This document shows positions 44,489 through 51,291 of a DNA stretch of 64,000 nt, in pieces. The position numbers and the translations under genes were made by a program. The DNA is taken from positions 1-64,000 of the forward strand of contig JAJXWA010000009.1 in the NCBI GenBank assembly GCA_021781795.1, read 5' to 3'. The notes under the pieces were generated by a model. That model was not told the DNA's origin. It was given only the letters and a program-made list of their open reading frames with translations, and did no database searches. Numbering within the stretch: the first letter of the stretch is position 1; each line of letters starts with the position of its first letter. Source of the stretch: Acidobacteriota bacterium (lineage in GTDB: Bacteria > Acidobacteriota > Terriglobia > Terriglobales > Acidobacteriaceae).

Positions 44489-45793
44489 ATGATGACCGCA
44501 TTGGTGATTGCCTTTATCGGCGCGCTGGTCTTTGGCGCGCACTTGTTTGTCGGGATGTTTGCGAAGACGCGCGTGCCCGATGTGCTGCTGCTGATCCTGA
44601 TCGGACTGGTCCTTGGGCCGGTGACGCACCTGGTGACGCCGGTGGAGTTCGGCAAGGTGGGGCCGGTGTTCACGACAGTGACGCTGGTCTTCATCCTGTT
44701 TGAGAGCGGGACCGAGCTCCAGATTCACACGCTGCGGACGGCTCTGAAAGGCACGTTCATTCTGGCCACGCTGAACTTTGTGGTGACGGCGTGCGTGGTG
44801 GCGCTGGCGGCGTGGAAACTGGCGCATCTGGGCGTGATGCGCTCACTCATGATGGGGTCGGTGCTGGGCGGCATCTCGCCCGCGGTGGTGATCCCGCTCT
44901 CGGCGCAACTGAAGATGGGCCGCCACTCGCAGACGGTTTTGTTTCTGGAGTCGGCGGTGGGCGACGTGTTTTCCATCGTGATTGCGCTGGCGCTGCTGGA
45001 CGGGATGCATGCGGGCAACGTGAGCGTGGGCAAGGTGATCGGTTCGCTGGTGAGCTCGTTCCTAATTGCCGGTATTCTTGGCGCGCTGGGCGGGGTGCTG
45101 TGGTCGAATCTGCTGAGCCGCATGCGCACCCTGCAGAACGGCATGTTTACAACTGCTGCATTTGTGTTTCTCGTCTTCGGCGTGACGGAGATGCTGGGCT
45201 ATAGCGGTGCGATTGCGGCGCTGGTCTTCGGTATCGGGCTGGGCAATGTGGCGTGGCATGGAGGGCTGCTGTCGAAGCGGTTTCCCACGCTGGCTCCTGT
45301 GGGTCTGAATGAGCGCGAGAAGACGTTCTTTGCGGAGATCGTGTTCCTGCTGAAGACATTTTTCTTCGTCTACATCGGGCTTTCGATTGAAGTGAGAGAT
45401 GTGTGGTGGATTACGTTCGGGCTGACGGTGGCGCTGGTGATATTTGTGCTGCGTATAGCGATTGTTCGATTCGGCGTGCAGAAGACGACGCCGCGCGGGG
45501 ATGCGTGCCGCATGGCGGTGATGGCTCCGCGTGGACTGGCCGCTGCGGTGCTGGCGTCGCTTCCGCTACAGCAGGGGATCGCTGGAGGCGACCTGATCCA
45601 GAACAGCACGTACGCCGTGGTGCTGTTCAGCATTCTCTTCACGGCGGTCCTGGTGTTTCTGCAGGACAAAACCTTTGTCGGGGGCATCTACCGGTGGATG
45701 TTCACCGGGTATGCCGTAGATGCGCCGGAGAAGAGTGTGGCGCGCGCGGTCGGCGAGCACCGGCCGGAAGCTGCGAAAGCGCACGCGGATTAA
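44489..45793 (+). CDS. CPA-type cation:proton antiporter
   Basis: A 434-residue integral membrane protein with about 12 transmembrane helices. ESGTELQ, SVLGGISPAVVIPLS and LESAVGDVFSIVIAL are the functional core: the pair of conserved acidic/Asp segments of the Na+/H+ exchanger (CPA) family. It exchanges Na+ or K+ for H+ across the cytoplasmic membrane. The C-terminal tail is about 40 residues (no TrkA domain). Two ATGs in tandem (44489, 44492) start the gene. It is followed closely by the asparaginase gene, but no clear coupling is visible. Confidence 0.9.
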   Translation: MMTALVIAFIGALVFGAHLFVGMFAKTRVPDVLLLILIGLVLGPVTHLVTPVEFGKVGPVFTTVTLVFILFESGTELQIHTLRTALKGTFILATLNFVVTACVVALAAWKLAHLGVMRSLMMGSVLGGISPAVVIPLSAQLKMGRHSQTVLFLESAVGDVFSIVIALALLDGMHAGNVSVGKVIGSLVSSFLIAGILGALGGVLWSNLLSRMRTLQNGMFTTAAFVFLVFGVTEMLGYSGAIAALVFGIGLGNVAWHGGLLSKRFPTLAPVGLNEREKTFFAEIVFLLKTFFFVYIGLSIEVRDVWWITFGLTVALVIFVLRIAIVRFGVQKTTPRGDACRMAVMAPRGLAAAVLASLPLQQGIAGGDLIQNSTYAVVLFSILFTAVLVFLQDKTFVGGIYRWMFTGYAVDAPEKSVARAVGEHRPEAAKAHAD

Positions 45794-45853
45794 GGAGCAG
45801 CCGCGAGAGGTAACGCGCTGGAGACCAGGCGCATCGGCTAACATAACCGGGTG

Positions 45854-46813
45854 ATGGACGAGCGGCAACATCTTCCCATTCTTCTGGTACACGGGGGCGC
45901 GTGGGCGATTCCCGAGGAGGCGCAGGCGGCGCATGAAGCAGGCGTGCGCGCGGCGCTGGAGGCCGGCTACACCGTGCTGGAGCGCGGCGGCACGGCGCTG
46001 GACGCCGTGGAAGCCGCGGTGACGGTGCTGGAGGACGACCCAACATTTGACGCGGGGCGCGGAAGCTTCCTGACTTCGGACGGGCGCGTGCAGCTGGACG
46101 CGCTGCTGATGGACGGCGGGCGGATGAAGGCTGGCGGCGTGGCATGCGTGGAACGTCTGCGAAATCCGATTCAAGCGGCGCGGCTGGTTCTGGAGCAGAG
46201 CCCGCATGTGTACTTTGTGGGTGCGGGAGCAGAAGAGTTTGCGCGCTCGCACGGGATGAAGCTGATCGAGAATAGCGAACTGGTGCTGGAGCGCGAGCGC
46301 GAACGGCTTGTGCAGGCGCAGCAGCGCGCCGCGGCCGGATTGGCGGATGACACCTTCAGCGGAGAGCCGGATGACAAGAGCCCGGAGACGGCGGTGAGGA
46401 TGCAGTCGCATGACACGGTGGGCGCGGTTGCGCTGGATGCGGCAGGGAATCTGGCAGCGGCGACCTCGACGGGCGGCACGCTGAACAAGACTCCGGGGCG
46501 GGTAGGCGATTCGTCGCTGATCGGGTGCGGCTGTTATGCAGACAACCTGGCTGCGGCGGTGAGCCTGACGGGCTGGGGCGAGCCGATTATGAAGCTGGTG
46601 CTGGGCAAGTGGGCGACCGATCGAGTGGCCGCGGGCACGACGCCGGAGGTGGCGGCGCAGGAGGCGATGGAGTATCTCTTCAATCGGCTGGGCGGGCACG
46701 GCGGGATGATTCTGCTGGGACCGGATGGACGCTTCGGGCTGGCGCACAACACGCCGGCGATGGCGTGGGGCGTGGCGACACCGGCGGGGATGCGGACAGG
46801 GATGAGGTGTTGA
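45854..46813 (+). CDS. Cytoplasmic isoaspartyl peptidase/L-asparaginase (Ntn hydrolase)
   Basis: A 319-residue enzyme without a signal peptide. Catalytic Thr188 lies in SHDTVGAVALD, where autocleavage occurs. HGGAWAI, DAGRGSFLT and GRVGDSSLIGCG are the matching motifs. It is the cytosolic counterpart of the exported paralogue at 42154-43221. It removes isoaspartyl-containing peptides and asparagine. The start is ATG 45854 (GTG 45851 adjoins it). The Maf gene follows after 3 bases. Confidence 0.92.
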   Translation: MDERQHLPILLVHGGAWAIPEEAQAAHEAGVRAALEAGYTVLERGGTALDAVEAAVTVLEDDPTFDAGRGSFLTSDGRVQLDALLMDGGRMKAGGVACVERLRNPIQAARLVLEQSPHVYFVGAGAEEFARSHGMKLIENSELVLERERERLVQAQQRAAAGLADDTFSGEPDDKSPETAVRMQSHDTVGAVALDAAGNLAAATSTGGTLNKTPGRVGDSSLIGCGCYADNLAAAVSLTGWGEPIMKLVLGKWATDRVAAGTTPEVAAQEAMEYLFNRLGGHGGMILLGPDGRFGLAHNTPAMAWGVATPAGMRTGMRC

Positions 46814-46816
46814 CGC

Positions 46817-47458
46817 ATGCTGATTCTTGCTTCTGCCTCGCCGCGACGGCGGGAACTGCTCGCGCAGGCGGGGTTCGAGTTTGAAGTACGGCCCGCGCAT
46901 GTGAATGAAGATGTGAAACTTGGCGAAGACGCGATTGCGTATGTGACGCGGCTGGCGCGCGAGAAAGCGCAGGCGGTGTTTGACGCGATGAGCGCGGAAG
47001 GAATTGACCCAGATTCCCACCCATTTCGCAAAGAGCGCGCAATGGATGGGGCACCCAGTGACGGGTTGGTTGTGCTGGGCGCGGATACAACGGTCGAGGT
47101 GGACGGGCAGATTCTGGCAAAGCCGGTGGATGCGGCGGACGCGGCGCGGATGCTGCGGCTTTTGAGCGGGCGCACGCATCGCGTGATGACGGGTGTGGCG
47201 GTGGTGACGAAGGGCCGCGCGGAGGTGGCCGCCGAGGTCACGGGCGTGCGCTTTGTGACGCTGAGCGACGCGGAGATTGAGGCGTATGTGGCCACGGGCG
47301 AGCCGATGGACAAAGCGGGCGCGTACGCGATTCAGGGGCGTGCGGGGCGATGGATTCCGCGGGTAGAGGGCTGCTACTTCAACGTGGTGGGGCTGCCCCT
47401 GGCGCTGGTGACGACGATACTGGAGTTCGTGCAGGCCGCGACGCAGCGGGCAGGCTGA
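46817..47458 (+). CDS. maf: Maf-family nucleoside triphosphate pyrophosphatase with in-frame insertion
   Basis: A 213-residue house-cleaning enzyme that hydrolyses non-canonical dTTP/UTP analogues. SASPRRRELL (the family signature), LAREKAQAV, LGADTTVEVDGQILAKP and GAYAIQGRAG are conserved. An unusual stretch of about 20 residues (GIDPDSHPFRKERAMDGAPS) separates LAREKAQAV from VVLGADT. Its DNA (47014-47058) is a copy of the palindromic repeat found at 32504-32550, in frame. It starts at ATG 46817, three bases after the asparaginase gene, so it is probably in the same transcript. Confidence 0.93.
   Translation: MLILASASPRRRELLAQAGFEFEVRPAHVNEDVKLGEDAIAYVTRLAREKAQAVFDAMSAEGIDPDSHPFRKERAMDGAPSDGLVVLGADTTVEVDGQILAKPVDAADAARMLRLLSGRTHRVMTGVAVVTKGRAEVAAEVTGVRFVTLSDAEIEAYVATGEPMDKAGAYAIQGRAGRWIPRVEGCYFNVVGLPLALVTTILEFVQAATQRAG
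47014..47058. repeat. Palindromic repeat, copy 3, inserted in frame in maf
   Basis: CCATT (47021-47025) pairs with AATGG (47041-47045). CCCA (47016-47019) and TGGG (47047-47050) extend the stem after the same C-A mismatch seen in copy 1. The left and right motifs TCCCACCC and GGATGGGGC-CCC are common to copies 1 and 3. It encodes about 15 residues without a stop. Confidence 0.7.
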
Positions 47459-47480
47459 ACCCGGCGCGTGTGCGGCGCGT

Positions 47481-47891
47481 CTACTTCCACACAGCGAGCA
47501 GGACGCTGACTGCAACGAGGCCCGCGAGCCAGTAGCCCCCGTTGATGGCGAAGTAGCGAAAGGGACGGCCCTCGTAGATGCGCTGCGGATACAGCGGCGC
47601 GGCAACAAAGCCAATCCACATGAGAATGCCGATGAAGACACCCCAGCCGGCGGTGTCTGCGCCGGACCAGCCGATGATGTGCGCGAGGACGAAGGCGAGC
47701 ACCAGATCGCCGAGGAAGGACGCGATCATGCCGTGGACGACGCCCTTGGGCTTTTCACCCATCTGGCGGCCGACGATTGCGACCCATGGTTTGGCGAAAA
47801 GTAGAGGCGAGTACCAGACAGCGCCGAGCAGCCAGAGGAAGACCGCAGCGACAAGCACGGCTCCGTGGTTGAAGTGGTGGAGATGATGCAT
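47481..47891 (-). CDS. DUF1761-family membrane protein
   Basis: A 136-residue protein with four predicted transmembrane helices (VLVAAVFLWLLGAVWYSPLLF; MIASFLGDLVLAFVLAHII; GWGVFIGILMWIGFVAAPLY; GGYWLAGLVAVSVLLAVW). AVWYSPLLFAKPWV and the YEGRPFRYFAINGGYW segment fit DUF1761. The His-rich start (MHHLHHFNH) is notable. Function is unknown. Confidence 0.85.
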   Translation of the reverse strand: MHHLHHFNHGAVLVAAVFLWLLGAVWYSPLLFAKPWVAIVGRQMGEKPKGVVHGMIASFLGDLVLAFVLAHIIGWSGADTAGWGVFIGILMWIGFVAAPLYPQRIYEGRPFRYFAINGGYWLAGLVAVSVLLAVWK

Positions 47892-48003
47892 GGATTGCTC
47901 TCCGTTGTGAGACTTGGGGCGTGTGGGGAGGGATGGGGAACGGGAGCCGCAGCGCCTCAGAGAAGTTGATGCTCGGTGAGCACACGTGTCAAGGAAAAGC
48001 TTT

Positions 48004-48065
48004 GAAAAACAGACATCCCATCCGGCAGCGCACAGGTGGAGCGAGGTGCGGAGCGGATGGGATGT
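48004..48065 (-). terminator. Intrinsic terminator after osmC
   Basis: On the minus strand a perfect 12-base stem, ACATCCCATCCG with CGGATGGGATGT (48054-48065 and 48013-48024), encloses a 29-base loop. It is followed by a U-run (48005-48009). It lies 27 bases after the osmC stop. Confidence 0.7.
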
Positions 48066-48091
48066 GGGTTTGCCGGGATGTTGTGACGCAG

Positions 48092-48523
48092 CTAGACGAG
48101 CTTGGCGTCGAGGGTGATCTCGGTGTTGTTGGCGAAGAGCTTGGAGATGGGGCAGCCCACCTTGGCGTTGCCAGCGGCCTTATCGAAGGCTTCCTTGGAA
48201 GCACCGGGGACGGATGCGGTGGTTGTGAGTGCGATCTTCGTGACCGCGAAACCGGCGTCGGTCTTGGCCAGGGTGACAGCGGCGTGGGTTTCAATCTTGG
48301 CCGGGGTCAGGCCTGCCTCGCCGAGCTGCGCGCCGAGGGCCATGGAGAAGCAGCTTGCGTGTGCTGCCGCGATGAGCTCCTCGGGTGTGGTGCCGCTAGC
48401 CGCGCCTTCAAAGCGGGTGGCGAACGAGTAGTTCGCGTTGCTGAGCACGCCAGTGGCTGTGGAGATGGTGCCCTTGCCTTCCTTGAGTGAACCTGTCCAA
48501 ACCGCACTTGCCTTGCTTGCCAT
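48092..48523 (-). CDS. osmC: OsmC/Ohr-family peroxiredoxin
   Basis: A 143-residue thiol peroxidase acting on organic hydroperoxides, dimeric in the cytoplasm. The peroxidatic Cys is in AAHASCFSMAL and the resolving Cys in KVGCPISKL. TTPEELIAAAHASCF and TGVLSNANYSF fit the OsmC branch better than Ohr. Start ATG 48523 follows AAGGAGG by five bases. It is followed by an intrinsic terminator. Confidence 0.92.
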   Translation of the reverse strand: MASKASAVWTGSLKEGKGTISTATGVLSNANYSFATRFEGAASGTTPEELIAAAHASCFSMALGAQLGEAGLTPAKIETHAAVTLAKTDAGFAVTKIALTTTASVPGASKEAFDKAAGNAKVGCPISKLFANNTEITLDAKLV

Positions 48524-48681
48524 AGATCCTCCTTGGTGTTCCGGAATCGGTGATGGATGAGAGTACATGCGCGGCCAGAGGGGAAGCACAGGCGGCGCGT
48601 CAAAAAAACGTTGATGCAACAGGCACCTGCCGGTGTTCTGCCAGGCCAGGCTGCCTACCTCTCTATGCTAATCTCTCTGGC

Positions 48682-48900
48682 ATGTTGCCGCAGCGGCCGA
48701 CTGCCTTTGACCCGGAATTTGCGCCTGAAATTCGCGAGAATTTCCCACAAAGTGGTGCGGCATGCGCGGCCGGAGCCGAGGCTCCCGTGGAGCACCACTG
48801 CCAGATTTGCCCCACATGCAGCCATAGGCTGACCGGGCACCGGTGCAAGCTGGTGTGCACGCGATGTGGCTATTACCTGAGCTGTGCGGATTATTACTGA
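48682..48900 (+). CDS. Small zinc-ribbon-like protein (72 residues)
   Basis: The C-terminal half has a clear cysteine pattern: CQICPTCSHRLTGHRCKLVCTRCGYYLSCADYY. It contains CxxC pairs (C-Q-I-C or C-P-T-C, then C-T-R-C) and a His/Cys set, consistent with a zinc ribbon. The N-terminus is probably unstructured. Such mini-proteins could bind RNA, DNA or a partner. The function is unknown. ATG 48682 was chosen as the closest start to the conserved part, though there is no strong ribosome site. It converges with mutY. Confidence 0.7.
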   Translation: MLPQRPTAFDPEFAPEIRENFPQSGAACAAGAEAPVEHHCQICPTCSHRLTGHRCKLVCTRCGYYLSCADYY

Positions 48901-48950
48901 ACGGGCATCGAGTCCGGACATTGTGTCTCGGCGGGGCGAAGCAGGGGAGT

Positions 48951-50051
48951 TTACGCCTGCAGGTCGTGCGGCTCAGCCTGCATCGCATCGCTCTGCACGG
49001 GCGGGCGTAGCAGATGCGCGCGCGTAAGCACCTTGCGGGTAAGTCCGGTGAGGGCGAGCGAGGCAATCTCTGCCTGCGGGACCCAGCGGCGCTCGCCCTG
49101 GAGCCGCGTAAGGGAGTCAACTTCCTCCGCCATCACGGTGCGGATGCGGACGTAGTAATTGACGCGCATGATGGCGTGACGCAACGTCATGCGCAGAGCG
49201 ACATCTGGAACATTGGGGTCGAGGAGCGTGGGCAGTTGCCATAGACCGGGCATGACGGTACGGCTCTGCGGTCTCTGCTCGACCAGAATCTCAAGATGCG
49301 ACGGGCCGGGGCTGGCAGAGGAGCGGACGGCAAGCGCGCAGCCAATCTCTGTGCTGATCATGGCCGGACGGGGAGCGGTGGGGTGCTCGCCGCGGGTGGA
49401 GCAGTCAACCGCTACCGGACAGAGGACACACTGCGGCGAGCGCGGGGTGCAGAGGGTTGCGCCTAGTTCCATCAAAGCCTGGTTAAAGTCGCCGGGACGG
49501 GTGGACGGGATGATGCGGTCCACGAGTGTGGTGATGGAGCGGCGGAGGCGCGCCGCGCCGGACCGGCCTGTCGAAGGCCACTCCTGCACGCGGCAGAAGA
49601 CGCGCTCGACGTTGCCGTCGACGACTCCAATGGGCTGGTCAAAGGCGATGCTGGCGATGGCAGCGGCCGTATAGGCGCCGATGCCGGGCAGCAGGCGGAG
49701 TTCTTCCGCGGTCTCGGGCAGAGCGCCGCCCCTGTGTTCCATGACAAACTGCGCGGCCTTATGGAGCATGCGGGCGCGGCGGTAGTAGCCAAGGCCGCTC
49801 CAGAGGGCGAGGACATCCTGTTCGGACGCGAGCGCGAGGGCGGGCAGGCTCGGAAAGCGCTCGAGGAACTGCTGGAAGCGCTCGACGACGACAGCGACCC
49901 GCGTCTGCTGGAGCATGATCTCGGAGACCCAGATGGCATAGGGATCCCGGCTGCCGCGCCAGGGCAGGCCGCGCTGGTGCGCGTCATACCAGTCGAGCAG
50001 CATGCGGCCAAAGCGCGCCGCTGACTCTGGATCTCTTTCCGGATCGATCAT
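48951..50051 (-). CDS. mutY: A/G-specific adenine glycosylase
   Basis: A 366-residue base-excision repair enzyme removing adenine opposite 8-oxoguanine. WVSEIMLQQTRVAVV, the helix-hairpin-helix LPGIGAYTAAAI, the catalytic Asp in GVVDGNVERV and the 4Fe-4S cluster (CTPRSPQCVLCPVAVDC: C-x6-C-x2-C-x5-C) are present. The C-terminal NUDIX-like 8-oxoG-recognition domain follows. ATG 50051 is chosen. ATG 50069 and the open frame to 50102 are alternatives, all without a strong ribosome site. Confidence 0.93.
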   Translation of the reverse strand: MIDPERDPESAARFGRMLLDWYDAHQRGLPWRGSRDPYAIWVSEIMLQQTRVAVVVERFQQFLERFPSLPALALASEQDVLALWSGLGYYRRARMLHKAAQFVMEHRGGALPETAEELRLLPGIGAYTAAAIASIAFDQPIGVVDGNVERVFCRVQEWPSTGRSGAARLRRSITTLVDRIIPSTRPGDFNQALMELGATLCTPRSPQCVLCPVAVDCSTRGEHPTAPRPAMISTEIGCALAVRSSASPGPSHLEILVEQRPQSRTVMPGLWQLPTLLDPNVPDVALRMTLRHAIMRVNYYVRIRTVMAEEVDSLTRLQGERRWVPQAEIASLALTGLTRKVLTRAHLLRPPVQSDAMQAEPHDLQA

Positions 50052-50338
50052 GAGGCAAGGGTACGGCATGACGAGGGGCGCTTGCGAGAGGGCAGCCGGC
50101 AAAACACGGAGAAATGGGGCCGAAATCCCACGGAGGTGTTATGTCGATGGTAATCAACAGTGAGATTTCTTTCGTTATCTGCTTTTCAACCCCGTGGTAC
50201 TCTCCGCTCAGATTCACCTCAAACGACGCAGGGACTTGCCGATGAACAGACGACGAGGAGAGTGAATCGTTAGTGACTGGTCCTCCGAGAGCGGACAGGC
50301 ACGATTGAGCTCAGCACGGAAATGGGAGGCGTAAAGCA

Positions 50339-51217
50339 ATGCGAACGATCCGACTTCAATGTTTAGGCCTGGCCTTGTTTTTGGCGCCAGCCGGGCTGAT
50401 GGCGCAGTTCTCCAGCTCGATGAGTACGTTTGATGCCATGGCGACCGAAGGCGCGGTCGTTCCGCGAAGTGGCATGGCCGTGCAGCAGAGCGAGAGTTCG
50501 GGCCGGCCATTTTCCCGCTTTGCCATTGGCGGAGGCATGTCGGTGATGGGGCCGGGCGGAGAGCTGACGGCCTATGTCAACAATCATTTGAATGTGCGCG
50601 CCTCGGGGAATGCGTTCAGCTACTCGACGAGCTTTACAACGAACGGGTTTCCGGCGAAGGCGTCTCTCAACATGGCCGCGGCGCGAGTATCAGGCGACAT
50701 TTATCCCTTCCATGTGGGCTTTCGCATCAGTCCGGGATTGATGATGTACAACGGCAACGAGCTGACGGCGTCGTCGAGCCTGGCGGGCGGATCGAGCTTT
50801 ACGCTGAATGGGAATACCTACTACTCGGCGACCGCCAATCCGCTGACGGGGGCGACGCCGCTGAGCGCGAACGCCCTGCTGGGGCTGCACACCAACAAGC
50901 CGGCGTTTACCCTGACGGCGGGCTGGGGTAACACCATTCCGCGCAACGGGCACTGGTCGTTTCCGTTTGAGGTTGGCGCGGCGTTTATCGGAACGCCGGC
51001 TGTGCAGGCAAACCTGGCGGGCTGGGCGTGCCTCGATCAGGCGCAAACGATGTGTTCGAACATGGCCAGCACCACAGATCCGGTTGCCCTGCAGATTCAA
51101 GGTGACCTGAACACGCAGATCGGGAAGTGGAAGAATGATCTCGATCCGCTCAAGACATTCCCAATTGTCTCTTTTGGAGCAGCGTATAGCTTCGGTGGTG
51201 GCAGCCGGGTGAGATAG
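50339..51217 (+). CDS. Putative outer-membrane beta-barrel protein
   Basis: A 292-residue exported protein with a signal peptide ending at about MAQ (residue 23). Beta-strand repeats (FAIGGGMSVMGPGGELTAYVNN; SGDIYPFHVGFRISPGLMMYNG; WSFPFEVGAAFIGTPAVQANL) and a C-terminal aromatic strand (PIVSFGAAYSFGGGSRVR) fit an 8- to 12-stranded barrel of OmpA-like size. No known family is recognised. It starts at ATG 50339 after GGGAGG. An intrinsic terminator follows at 51236-51266. Confidence 0.8.
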   Translation: MRTIRLQCLGLALFLAPAGLMAQFSSSMSTFDAMATEGAVVPRSGMAVQQSESSGRPFSRFAIGGGMSVMGPGGELTAYVNNHLNVRASGNAFSYSTSFTTNGFPAKASLNMAAARVSGDIYPFHVGFRISPGLMMYNGNELTASSSLAGGSSFTLNGNTYYSATANPLTGATPLSANALLGLHTNKPAFTLTAGWGNTIPRNGHWSFPFEVGAAFIGTPAVQANLAGWACLDQAQTMCSNMASTTDPVALQIQGDLNTQIGKWKNDLDPLKTFPIVSFGAAYSFGGGSRVR

Positions 51218-51235
51218 CCTCTGCCGAATGCGACG

Positions 51236-51266
51236 AAGGGCCGCGGGGAGAGCTGCGGCCCTTTTT
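51236..51266 (+). terminator. Intrinsic terminator after the beta-barrel gene
   Basis: AAGGGCCGC (51236-51244) and GCGGCCCTT (51255-51263) pair with a 10-base loop, followed by a T-run (51262-51266). It also lies just beyond the convergent alaS gene. Confidence 0.85.
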
Positions 51267-51291
51267 GTTGCTTCGGGTGGTGCGCGTTTCG

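Noticed and set aside
45566..47641. Minus-strand open frame of 691 residues opposite antiporter, asparaginase and maf
   Set aside because: His/Arg-rich shadow translation running across three well-supported genes on the other strand.
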